A stretch of DNA of 64,000 nt from DTYU01 sp040756575. Lineage in GTDB: Bacteria > Bacillota > Desulfotomaculia > Desulfotomaculales > Ammonificaceae. Below, in pieces: positions 1 to 6,618 of the stretch; the first letter of the stretch is position 1, and every line of letters starts with the position of its first letter. The translations under genes were made by a program, and so were the position numbers. The notes below the pieces were generated by a model. It made no database searches, was not told the DNA's origin, and worked only from the letters and a program-made list of their open reading frames with translations. The stretch is taken from positions 117,772 to 181,771 of the forward strand of contig JBFLYP010000002.1 in NCBI GenBank assembly GCA_040756575.1. The letters are read 5' to 3'.

Positions 1-196
1 TCTTTAAGAAAACCGCCTGTGCTTAACCTGAAGATAGTCCCCTTAGTCGCAGACCGAGCAGCAAACCTTCTTGCCGGCCTTTTGCTTTTGTCTAATAATG
101 TTACCCTAAGAGAGTGTTGCAAAACCCTAATTTATCGAAAGTGGGCTCTGTCTATTCGCAGACGCCAGGTTTCGGCAGAAAGCCTGGAGACCGTTT

Positions 197-234
197 GAGA
201 AGTGAGAAGTGAGAAGTGAGAAGTGGGAAGTGGG
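197..234. repeat. Tandem heptamer repeat GAGAAGT
   Basis: Four perfect copies of GAGAAGT (197-224) are followed by GGGAAGT and a partial GGG. It is a simple-sequence tract inside the putative remnant and resembles the purine-rich GGAAGT/GGAGGT tracts beside the tRNA genes. Confidence 0.85.
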
Positions 235-240
235 AATCAA

Positions 241-268
241 TGAAGGAATTCGCTTACCAATTCCTTCA
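241..268. repeat. Perfect 10-bp inverted repeat (hairpin)
   Basis: TGAAGGAATT (241-250) and AATTCCTTCA (259-268) pair perfectly around an 8-nt loop. The sequence resembles the GGAATTCGC hairpins found among the tRNA genes at 2.8-3.3 kb and 45.1 kb. There is no clear T-run, so a terminator role is uncertain. Confidence 0.6.
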
Positions 269-334
269 AAAAATCTTACCTCTAACCTCCTACCTCACAC
301 CTCTCATTGCCAGGCGAAGTTTTGCAGCGGACTC

Positions 335-544
335 CTAAATCCTATCTAAGATTTTGTCTACTTTTGCTTCTAACTCACGAATCCGGTGCGTCAGATTAAA
401 GTAATCAAGCACGCCTACCACTGTCCCGCACGATGCACACTGGACAAACCACACCTTAGTGTTGTACCCGCCGCCTTGCAATGTGCGGCTTTCGGCAAGT
501 TCGAACTCCGGCTTGCTGCACTTCGGGCATACCGAAAGGGCCAT
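335..544 (-). CDS. Small zinc-ribbon protein
   Basis: This is a 69-residue protein of unknown function. It has two CxxC pairs (CPKC near residue 6, CASC near residue 36), the pattern of a small zinc ribbon. A short C-terminal helix (RELEAKVDKIL) could form a coiled coil. The ATG has a GAGGAG Shine-Dalgarno about 8 nt upstream, which supports this start. The stop lies at the right border of the putative mobile remnant. No neighbour suggests a pathway. Zn binding is inferred from the motif only. Confidence 0.7.
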   Translation of the reverse strand: MALSVCPKCSKPEFELAESRTLQGGGYNTKVWFVQCASCGTVVGVLDYFNLTHRIRELEAKVDKILDRI

Positions 545-830
545 TGAAATCGACTCCTCAATACATTATGGGTTTGCAAATAGTTTCTACAGGAAGAATG
601 ATTTCCCTTCAGAATCAAAACCAAACAAGATACCGTTAAAATGCAGTTGCAGGTTGATCCCTCCGGTAAAATCCCCGAAGCATTAAGTTAACGTAGACAA
701 TACACCTTTGCCGTAACGTTATTCCCGCCGTTTAGAACAAATTATACTGAAAAAGTAAGGAGCCAGATTCCCTGCCCCTGCTGTACGTGTAACATGAGAA
801 AAAGCCCCTTTGTCTTCTGCAAAAGAAACA

Positions 831-1619
831 CTAATAGCGGCTCGCGATGAAATCGGCCAGAAAGCGTGCGGTCTCCGGCACCGAGCGCAGCATCCTGTCG
901 GGTACGAAGCAGGATACCTCGGTCTCGTCGAGGTCGAAGAGTTCGAGGAATCTCCCTTTCCGGTCGATTTCGAGGTAGAGCCGGACGCCGTCATTTTGTA
1001 CATCAAAAACAACCTCGAGCTCGTCGAGCTTCCCGCGCATAAAGCGCATGGGCTTGAATTCAAACTCCTGGAAGCGCCCGTTGTACTCGCCCGAATCATG
1101 ACTCGGGCAGAAGCCCAACTCTTCTTCAAGGGCACGAAACACCGCCTCGCGCCTCCAATCGGGCCGGATCACGATCGGATCCGCGTCCCCCGGGTCGACT
1201 GCCTTGCTGACATCCAGCCCTGTCAGCAGGAAGAGTTTTGTATGGCGCGCGGAAAGCGGGACATTCACGGGCAAACCATAGCGTACCGGGATCTCCTGCG
1301 CCGGGTCACCCGCTCTGATCGAAAGCGCCCCGGAAATTTGGGCGGTGTCCAAAATCTTGCTCACGTGTTTCACGTCATCGCCGCTGCCGTACCGGGATTT
1401 CACCAGCAGTTGAAGGTAAACGCTGTTTACCTCCTGGTCCACCTTCCCGCTTTCTATACGCAGGGTGCCGCTCACCTCTTCGCCGGCACGGTAAGTCTCC
1501 TGCGGTAACATAAGATCGATCCGCGCTGCGCCTATACCGACCGAGGCTAAAAATTTCTTGAGTATTTTCTCCGCTCCTTCTGGGACTGTTTCGTTCCTAA
1601 TTTTAACGCGGGGGAGCAT
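831..1619 (-). CDS. spo0M: Spo0M-like sporulation-control protein
   Basis: This looks like a Spo0M (SpoOM/YgaI) family protein with the arrestin-like fold, known in Bacillus to modulate entry into sporulation. The family signature FLASVGIGAARIDL, followed by a beta-rich domain (YRAGEEVSGTLRIESG), is clear. The protein runs to about 262 residues, near family length, and ends with an acidic, aromatic tail. The ATG at 1619 is the first usable start. Homologues usually begin right before KKFLASVGIG, and at that place (1565) a strong AGAAGGAG precedes an ATA rather than an ATG codon. It stands alone on its strand, upstream of the tRNA cluster. Confidence 0.85.
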   Translation of the reverse strand: MLPRVKIRNETVPEGAEKILKKFLASVGIGAARIDLMLPQETYRAGEEVSGTLRIESGKVDQEVNSVYLQLLVKSRYGSGDDVKHVSKILDTAQISGALSIRAGDPAQEIPVRYGLPVNVPLSARHTKLFLLTGLDVSKAVDPGDADPIVIRPDWRREAVFRALEEELGFCPSHDSGEYNGRFQEFEFKPMRFMRGKLDELEVVFDVQNDGVRLYLEIDRKGRFLELFDLDETEVSCFVPDRMLRSVPETARFLADFIASRY

Positions 1620-1915
1620 ATTCCTGCTTATCTGGGGAAATTTCCAGGGCAGCCCGGAGGGTGTTAACCGTTTGTTAGGCAGAGGCTGAAGGCGACTATG
1701 CAACCCAAGCTCTGGTCACGAACCCTTTCCACATCCCAAAAATGTTAATGTACTTTAGGGTGAAACCTCCGCCACTCACATAACCGACTCTTGATTTTCT
1801 ACTTACTGCCCATGTATTGTCCAAAGAAACTGAGCACCGGCTACTGTATTTTCGGATTTAATTTAACAGCAACGGGGCCTCGCGTTACCCGCAAGAACCC
1901 CCGCTTTTCTTGAGC

Positions 1916-2009
1916 TGGCGGAGAGAGTGGGATTCGAACCCACGAGGCAGCTTTTCGGCCGCCTACTCGATTTCGAGTCGAGCGCCTTCAACCACTCAGC
2001 CATCTCTCC
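1916..2009 (-). tRNA. tRNA-Ser(CGA)
   Basis: Reading the minus strand gives a 7-bp acceptor stem GGAGAGA/TCTCTCC, a D arm, anticodon loop CTCGAAA (anticodon CGA), a long class II variable arm, the TTCGAAT T-loop and an encoded CCA. The long variable arm plus the CGA anticodon identify serine. Confidence 0.97.
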
Positions 2010-2212
2010 GCGTTTAAAGTCGTCTGTCGCCAAATTTCTATGTCGGAGTGGTAATCGCTGGACTATGCCCACCGCTTAGGAAACGGGAAGTGCGTAGTCG
2101 AAGTTAATTGATTGTGGAAACCCGCACAGCAATTTCCCCTTCTTGACCTCCGCCCTCCGGCGTCCGGCCTCTGATTTTCTATCTGGGACTGTACCGTCTT
2201 GCCGGCCAGGCG

Positions 2213-2689
2213 TCAAGCCCGCTGGCGCAACTGCCGGAAGAATCGCTGAACGATCTCCCGGCACTCCTCCTCCAGCACCCCGGCCTTAACCTCAACCTGG
2301 TGGTTAAACCGCGGTTCCCGGAGCAGGTTGACCACGGACCCGGCGGCTCCTGCCTTGGGATCCGCCGCGCCGTAAACAACTTTTTTTACGCGGAACTGCA
2401 CCATCGCCCCGGCACACATCGGGCACGGCTCCATCGTGGCGTAAACAACCGCATCTTCGAGGCGCCAGTCGCCGCGCTTCTGCGCCGCATCCCGCAGCGC
2501 TATTATCTCGGCGTGCGCAGTGGCATCCTTCAGGCTCTCCCTCAGGTTGTGGGCGCGGGAAACAACCTCCTCGCCCACCACTACTACCGCACCGACGGGA
2601 ACCTCCCCCAGGGTGTAGGCCTTCTCCGCCTCGCGCAGCGCCTCGCGCATAAAAGCATGGTCTTTCGTCAACCCAGGTTGCTCACCCAT
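2213..2689 (-). CDS. tadA: tRNA adenosine(34) deaminase TadA
   Basis: TadA converts A34 to inosine in tRNA-Arg(ACG), letting one tRNA read CGU, CGC and CGA. The 158-residue length is typical. The zinc and catalytic motifs are HAE (residues 59-61) and PCPMC (88-92), both intact; the Glu of HAE is the proton shuttle. The substrate gene, tRNA-Arg(ACG), lies only about 440 bp upstream on the same strand, so enzyme and substrate are in one small cluster. Start ATG; the N-terminal extension before DHAFMREAL is short. Confidence 0.96.
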   Translation of the reverse strand: MGEQPGLTKDHAFMREALREAEKAYTLGEVPVGAVVVVGEEVVSRAHNLRESLKDATAHAEIIALRDAAQKRGDWRLEDAVVYATMEPCPMCAGAMVQFRVKKVVYGAADPKAGAAGSVVNLLREPRFNHQVEVKAGVLEEECREIVQRFFRQLRQRA

Positions 2690-2800
2690 CCGATTCTGCG
2701 CCCGACCGTCAATTATGAATAGAACTGGCTTTGCCAGTTCGTTCCTCTTTTACAACCCGATTTCGAATTCAAGAGGCATCGCGTCGGATGCAAAAATTTT

Positions 2801-2863
2801 TGGTAGGAATTCGCCCGTGAATTCCCTCTGTTTTTCCGACCTCCTGCCTCCTGCTTCCGAAAC
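2801..2863 (-). repeat. tRNA 3'-flank module, copy 1
   Basis: Directly behind the CCA end of tRNA-Arg(CCT) lies a purine-rich tract (on the minus strand TTCGGAAGCAGGAGG, then GGTCGGA). After it comes a GGAATTC/GAATTCC hairpin (2806-2825). The same order recurs behind three other tRNAs in this window. Confidence 0.7.
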
Positions 2864-2940
2864 TGGTGCGCCCGGAGGGACTCGAACCCCCGACACGCGG
2901 TTTAGGAAACCGCTGCTCTATCCTCCTGAGCTACGGGCGC
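2864..2940 (-). tRNA. tRNA-Arg(CCT)
   Basis: Acceptor GCGCCCG/CGGGCGC, anticodon loop TTCCTAA (anticodon CCT), the GTTCGAG T-loop and an encoded CCA are all visible on the minus strand. Length 77 nt. Confidence 0.97.
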
Positions 2941-2986
2941 ATATATCGGTCGCCGGACATCAGTCGTCGGTCGTCGGACTCTCGAA

Positions 2987-3008
2987 GGAAATCGCCGGGG
3001 CGATTTCC
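2987..3008. repeat. Inverted repeat GGAAATCGCC/GGCGATTTCC
   Basis: Perfect 10-bp arms separated by GG. A degenerate relative lies at about 3466-3483. It sits between the two tRNA-Arg genes, inside a run of GTCGGAC-type microrepeats. Confidence 0.7.
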
Positions 3009-3060
3009 CCTTTTTTTATATCGGTTATCGAACACCAGACGCCGGTCGTCGGACCTTTTT

Positions 3061-3129
3061 GTAGGAATTCGCTGACGCGAATCCCTCTGCTTTTCCGACC
3101 TCCGACCTCCTGCCTCCTGCTTCCGAAAA
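3061..3129 (-). repeat. tRNA 3'-flank module, copy 2
   Basis: This is the same arrangement as copy 1, behind tRNA-Arg(ACG): a TTCGGAAGCAGGAGG-type tract, a GGTCGGAGGTCGG tract, then the GGAATTCGC/GCGAATCC hairpin (3064-3084). It is nearly identical in sequence to copy 1 except for one added GGTCGGA unit. Confidence 0.7.
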
Positions 3130-3205
3130 TGGCGCGCCCGGAGGGACTCGAACCCCCAACCTACAGATCCGTAGTCTGTCGCTCTATCCATTGAGCCACG
3201 GGCGC
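3130..3205 (-). tRNA. tRNA-Arg(ACG), the TadA substrate
   Basis: Acceptor GCGCCCG/CGGGCGC, anticodon loop CTACGGA (anticodon ACG), T-loop GTTCGAG and encoded CCA. An A at position 34 is the known target of TadA, whose gene lies nearby. Confidence 0.97.
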
Positions 3206-3250
3206 GTAACAGATGTCAGATGCAGGATGTCGGATGCAAGAATTATTTGG

Positions 3251-3320
3251 TAGGAACTGGCTATGCCAGTTCCATCCGGTATTCCGACCTCCGACTTCCT
3301 GCTTCCTGCTTCCGAATTAA
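3251..3320 (-). repeat. tRNA 3'-flank module, copy 3
   Basis: Behind tRNA-Ser(GCT): the TTCGGAAGCAGGAAG-type tract, then GTCGGAGGTCGGA, then a hairpin with perfect 9-bp arms GGAACTGGC/GCCAGTTCC (3253-3273). A close relative of the hairpin, GAACTGGC/GCCAGTTC, lies upstream of tadA at 2722-2740. Confidence 0.7.
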
Positions 3321-3417
3321 TGGCGGAGAGAGCGGGATTCGAACCCGCGATAGAGGGTTTATGCCCCCTATAGTCGCTTAGCAGGCGACCGCCTTCGACC
3401 TGCTCGGCCATCTCTCC
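3321..3417 (-). tRNA. tRNA-Ser(GCT)
   Basis: Class II tRNA with acceptor GGAGAGA/TCTCTCC, anticodon loop CTGCTAA (anticodon GCT), long variable arm, GTTCGAA T-loop and encoded CCA; 97 nt. Confidence 0.97.
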
Positions 3418-3585
3418 GTATATCGGTCGTCGGACGTCAGACGTCGGTCGTCGGACTCTCGAAGGAAATAGCCGGGTGATTTCCCCTTTTTATCTCGGTC
3501 GTCGGACCTTCTTGTAGGAATTAGCCCACGCGAAAGTCCACCCTTGCTCAACGGAACTCTAACGACCGAAGACCGACGACTATTC

Positions 3586-3676
3586 TGGCGGAGGGGGTGG
3601 GATTCGAACCCACGGAACCCTAACAGGGTTCAACGATTTTCAAGACCGCCTCCTTAGGCCGCTCGGACACCCCTCC
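3586..3676 (-). tRNA. tRNA-Ser(TGA)
   Basis: Class II tRNA with acceptor GGAGGGG/CCCCTCC, anticodon loop CTTGAAA (anticodon TGA), long variable arm and encoded CCA. It is the third serine tRNA of the cluster. Its 3' flank lacks the full hairpin module seen behind its neighbours. Confidence 0.97.
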
Positions 3677-3736
3677 AGGTACTATCTACTATAGCATACA
3701 GACCGACAGAGTGTCAATGAAGGCTCAAAAGCATCA

Positions 3737-4138
3737 TTAACAACCGGCTGCAGCGTCTTCCTTCGGACGGCTGTGTTCGCGCAGCCAGGCTGCAACCCGG
3801 CGCCAATCGCCCATTCCGTCCGCAACCGCTGCAGCCAACCCCGGAAGTTCCGGGTTGGCTTTTACCTTAAAGCCAAATCGCTGCAAAAGTAGCAATGCAG
3901 CCCCGACTGCCGCCGTATCGTTGCAATCGTAGAAGGGCTTGCAGGAGATAATGCCGACAAGAAGCACCGCGGCCTTATCGAACGGGGTAGGGTAAACGTC
4001 TTGCCCGCGAACCTGGGCAAAGGGGCGGGCAACCGCACCCCCCAAAAGCGCTGGCGACCTTACCTCGTACCGGCCGCCCGTTTGCTTCGCGATACGGTAA
4101 TGGAGATAAAGAACCTCTTCGACCCTCAGAGGCTTCAC
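3737..4138 (-). CDS. Doc-like (Fic fold) toxin with degenerate motif
   Basis: This 133-residue protein resembles death-on-curing (Doc) toxins. Doc is a Fic-fold kinase that phosphorylates EF-Tu in phage P1. The core here reads KPFYDCNDTAAVGAALLLL (residues 67-85), aligning with the Doc/Fic pattern HxFxDANKRTAxxxAxxFL. The catalytic His is replaced by Lys and the NKR triad is broken, so activity may be lost or altered. Its GTG start overlaps the stop of the AbrB-like gene (GTGA), which is typical of toxin-antitoxin operons. The Doc assignment comes from motif shape, length and context. Confidence 0.6.
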   Translation of the reverse strand: MKPLRVEEVLYLHYRIAKQTGGRYEVRSPALLGGAVARPFAQVRGQDVYPTPFDKAAVLLVGIISCKPFYDCNDTAAVGAALLLLQRFGFKVKANPELPGLAAAVADGMGDWRRVAAWLREHSRPKEDAAAGC

Positions 4139-4380
4139 TTTTTCAATTCCCGCAGCACCCCGGCGTACTCGTTGATGAACTCCTCGACCATCCGGGCGAA
4201 TTCGCCTGTAATATGACCCGTACCGGTTTCTGCGACCGGTCTGAGGATAATTTCACCTCTTTGCCGGTCGGCCGAGACGGTGAGCTGGTTGCCTTCTCCC
4301 AAATCCAACTCCTGCAAAATCTCCTGCGGCAGGGATACCACGAGGCTGTTTCCGGCGCGGAAGATTTTCCGTACCTCCAT
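4135..4380 (-). CDS. AbrB/SpoVT-type antitoxin
   Basis: This 81-residue protein has an N-terminal SpoVT/AbrB swapped-hairpin DNA-binding domain (MEVRKIFRAGNSLVVSLPQE, then GEGNQLTVSAD). A helical C-terminal tail (EFARMVEEFINEYAGVL) is expected to bind the toxin. AbrB-type antitoxins pair with several toxins, including Doc-like ones. The ATG at 4380 is chosen because the AbrB fold begins at the first residue; reading further upstream adds non-conserved, Cys-rich sequence. It is translationally coupled to the Doc-like gene. Confidence 0.75.
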   Translation of the reverse strand: MEVRKIFRAGNSLVVSLPQEILQELDLGEGNQLTVSADRQRGEIILRPVAETGTGHITGEFARMVEEFINEYAGVLRELKK

Positions 4381-4477
4381 AGCCACCTCGTTAATACAAT
4401 ATTGACTATCTATACAATTATAACAAGCTTCGCTTAAGGGGACAAGCGCAGGACATATAATTTTCCTCCGTGCGTTA

Positions 4478-5620
4478 TTAATCAAGTGTTTTCCGGAAAC
4501 GCAATGCTGCGAGCATCAGGGTGCCGCAGCCGAAAGCGACCAGGAAGGCAGCCTGTACCGACAAGACGTCGGGTCCTGCGCCCTTCAAGATAATGCCCCG
4601 CAACACCTCGAGGAAATACGTGAGCGGGATGAAGTTGCCGAGCCAGCGGATCACCGCCGGCATCGCCTCCCTCGGGAAAACAAAACCCGAAAGCAGCACG
4701 CTCGGAAGGATGAGTCCCATTGTTGCCTGCATCGCCTGCAACTGGGTGCGCGTAACCGTGGAAATGAGCAGCCCCAGACCGAGCGCCCCGAGAAGAAAGA
4801 ATAGCGCAAGCACAGCGAGGAGGAGCACGTTCCCGGCGACCCCTACACCGAACCAGTAGGTGCCGACTAAAAAGATGACCGATACATCAATGAACGCGAT
4901 AACCACGTAGGGAATCAGCTTGCCGATTACCAGCTCCGCCGGCCGGACCGGCGTCACGATAAGCTGTTCCAGCGTACCCCGTTCCCGCTCCCGCACCAGG
5001 GCAAAAGCAGTGAGCATCACGGTGATGTTTTGCATGATCAGCCCGATCAGCCCGGGGATGAAAAACCGGGCGCTCTCCATGTTTGGGTTATACCATACCC
5101 GGGCGCGGAGGTCGACGCCGGCCGGGGGTAGGATCTTACCGCTTTTGTTTATCGCCGCCAGCTTGAGTCTGCGGGAGTATGCGCCGGCAACAAGCTCTCC
5201 GGCCTGCAGCGCCGTGCGGGCGATGGTGGAATCGCTGCCGTCAATTATGAACTGCACGGGCGCCGCGTCTCCCCTCGCGAGGGTCCGGCTGTAACCGGCG
5301 GGTATGACCAGGCTTGCCTTTACCCTCCCGCCTGTGATAAGCTTTTCGACCTCCCGGCGGGATACCGGGTAGGCGGTGATCTTGAAGTATCCGGACGCCG
5401 AAAACGCCGCGATCAGTTCCCGGCTGGCCCGGGTGCGGTCGCCGTCCAGTACCGCGGTCTTGATCTCGTCAACGTCCATGGTGACGGCGTACCCGAAGAG
5501 AAACAGCATCATCACGGGCAGCATAAAGCTTATGATCAGGCTCGGCCGGTCCCTTTTTATGTGGAGGACCTCCTTCTTAACCACCGCCCACAGCCGCATC
5601 AGTCTCATTTTTCCCTTCAC
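4478..5620 (-). CDS. ABC-2 type exporter permease
   Basis: This is a 380-residue membrane permease of the ABC-2 class (YhhJ/YbhR-like). It has one N-terminal transmembrane segment (SLIISFMLPVMMLFLFGYAV), a long extracytoplasmic domain of about 140 residues, then five or so helices. The conserved ABC-2 stretch RERERGTLEQLIVTPVRP lies about residue 210. With the ATPase and the HlyD protein it forms an efflux system. The substrate is unknown; drugs or lipophilic compounds are typical. A 159-bp repeat element separates it from the ATPase gene. Confidence 0.9.
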   Translation of the reverse strand: MKGKMRLMRLWAVVKKEVLHIKRDRPSLIISFMLPVMMLFLFGYAVTMDVDEIKTAVLDGDRTRASRELIAAFSASGYFKITAYPVSRREVEKLITGGRVKASLVIPAGYSRTLARGDAAPVQFIIDGSDSTIARTALQAGELVAGAYSRRLKLAAINKSGKILPPAGVDLRARVWYNPNMESARFFIPGLIGLIMQNITVMLTAFALVRERERGTLEQLIVTPVRPAELVIGKLIPYVVIAFIDVSVIFLVGTYWFGVGVAGNVLLLAVLALFFLLGALGLGLLISTVTRTQLQAMQATMGLILPSVLLSGFVFPREAMPAVIRWLGNFIPLTYFLEVLRGIILKGAGPDVLSVQAAFLVAFGCGTLMLAALRFRKTLD

Positions 5621-5663
5621 CTTTCTTGCTTCCTGCTCCCGCTTTCATAACTATATACCTTTT

Positions 5664-5822
5664 CACCGCCAAGGCACCAAGATCGCCAGGATTATTTGCA
5701 ACTTAACCTATTCAGTTTTGGTTGAACAGCCGTGCTGTTCGTGATCCCTGAGCTACAAATTAAGTGCGAAAGTTGGATTGGCGACTCTACCTTTCTCTAA
5801 TGCCCTTGGCGTCTTGGCGGTT
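5664..5822. mobile_element. MITE-like element inside the exporter operon
   Basis: The ends CACCGCCAAGGCACCAAG (5664-5681) and CTTGGCGTCTTGGCGGTT (5805-5822) are near-perfect inverted repeats of each other. The interior holds a perfect GAACAGC/GCTGTTC hairpin (5724-5740) and no gene. It sits between the stop of the ATPase gene and the start of the permease gene, which in related operons abut. The inverted ends are seen; mobility is inferred. Confidence 0.5.
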
Positions 5823-5847
5823 CATTTTCATCCTTCATCTTTCATCC

Positions 5848-6618
5848 TTAACCTTTTCCTCCTCCCCCCGCCTGCAAAGCCGCCGCCTCAAGGTTCCGGC
5901 CCCGGCGCGCCAGTGCAATGAAAACATCCTCAAGCAGAAGTACCCCCTCGGCCGATTTCAACTCCCCGGGAGCGCCGATGGCCAGGAACCGGCCCCGGTA
6001 CATGAAGGCCACGCGGTGGCACTGCTCCGCCTCGTCCATGTAATGAGTCGTCACTAATACCGTGACGCCTTTTGCCGCCAGGCCCCGCAGGATCTCCCAG
6101 AACTCGCGCCTCGAGACCGGATCCACCCCGGCGGTCGGTTCGTCAAGAAAAAGGAGCCGCGGCCGGTGCACCAGTGCACAGGCCAGCGCAACGCGCTGTT
6201 TCCAGCCGCCGGAAAGCGTATGGACCAGTGCCCCTACCCGCTCCCCAAGGCCGGCAGACTCCGCCGCCGAAGCAATCGCTCCCTCCTGCCGGTCAAGCGG
6301 GACCGTGTAAATTCCGCTGTAGAACTCTAAATTCTCTCTTACGGTTAGGTCTTCATAGAGGCTGAACCGCTGAGAGACGTAGCCGATGCTCGCTTTGATG
6401 CGCTCCGCCTCGCGGGTTACATCGTATCCCAGCACCTCCCCGCGCCCGGAGGAGGGCCGGAGGATGCCGCACAGCATCCTGACCGTTGTCGATTTTCCGG
6501 AGCCGTTCGGCCCGAGGAGACCGAAGATTTCTCCTTCTTCTACCTTGAAGCTGATGTTATCTACCGCCACCAGGTCGCCGAAGCGCCGGGTAAGATTTTC
6601 AGCCAAAATCGCCGGCAC
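5848..6618 (-). CDS. ABC transporter ATP-binding protein
   Basis: A 256-residue ATPase with Walker A GPNGSGKS (36-43), signature LSGGWKQR (135-142), Walker B LLFLDE (155-160) and a switch His in the VTTHYMDEAEQ stretch. This set is that of CcmA/DrrA-type export ATPases that pair with ABC-2 permeases. Its start codon overlaps the stop of the HlyD-family gene. It should energise the permease at 4478-5620. Confidence 0.95.
   Translation of the reverse strand: MPAILAENLTRRFGDLVAVDNISFKVEEGEIFGLLGPNGSGKSTTVRMLCGILRPSSGRGEVLGYDVTREAERIKASIGYVSQRFSLYEDLTVRENLEFYSGIYTVPLDRQEGAIASAAESAGLGERVGALVHTLSGGWKQRVALACALVHRPRLLFLDEPTAGVDPVSRREFWEILRGLAAKGVTVLVTTHYMDEAEQCHRVAFMYRGRFLAIGAPGELKSAEGVLLLEDVFIALARRGRNLEAAALQAGGGGKG

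Larger units (their letters stand above)
110..335. mobile_element. MITE-like or IS remnant with inverted ends
   Basis: The left end reads GAGAGTGTTGCAAAACCC (from 110) and the right end reads GAAGTTTTGCAGCGGACTCC (316-335). The cores TTGCAAAAC and GTTTTGCAG are inverted relative to each other, as expected for transposon termini. The interior has no coding potential and holds a short tandem repeat and a hairpin. The first 16 bases of the left end recur exactly at 63878-63893, where a gene is cut off. Bases 1-109 show nothing I can name. That this is a mobile-element remnant is an inference. Confidence 0.4.

Noticed and set aside
197..234. Tandem GAGAAGT as a possible CRISPR or iteron array
   Set aside because: Units are 7 bp with no spacers and the origin lies elsewhere; a simple-sequence repeat explains it.
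1361..1380. Second parS-like site (TTTCACGT)
   Set aside because: Only a half-site matches; the palindrome is not completed.
810..1508. 232-codon plus-strand frame
   Set aside because: Antisense to spo0M and without recognisable motifs.
2010..2212. Signal-recognition-particle RNA next to tadA, as in other Firmicutes
   Set aside because: The conserved SRP RNA helix 8 phrases were not found on either strand here.
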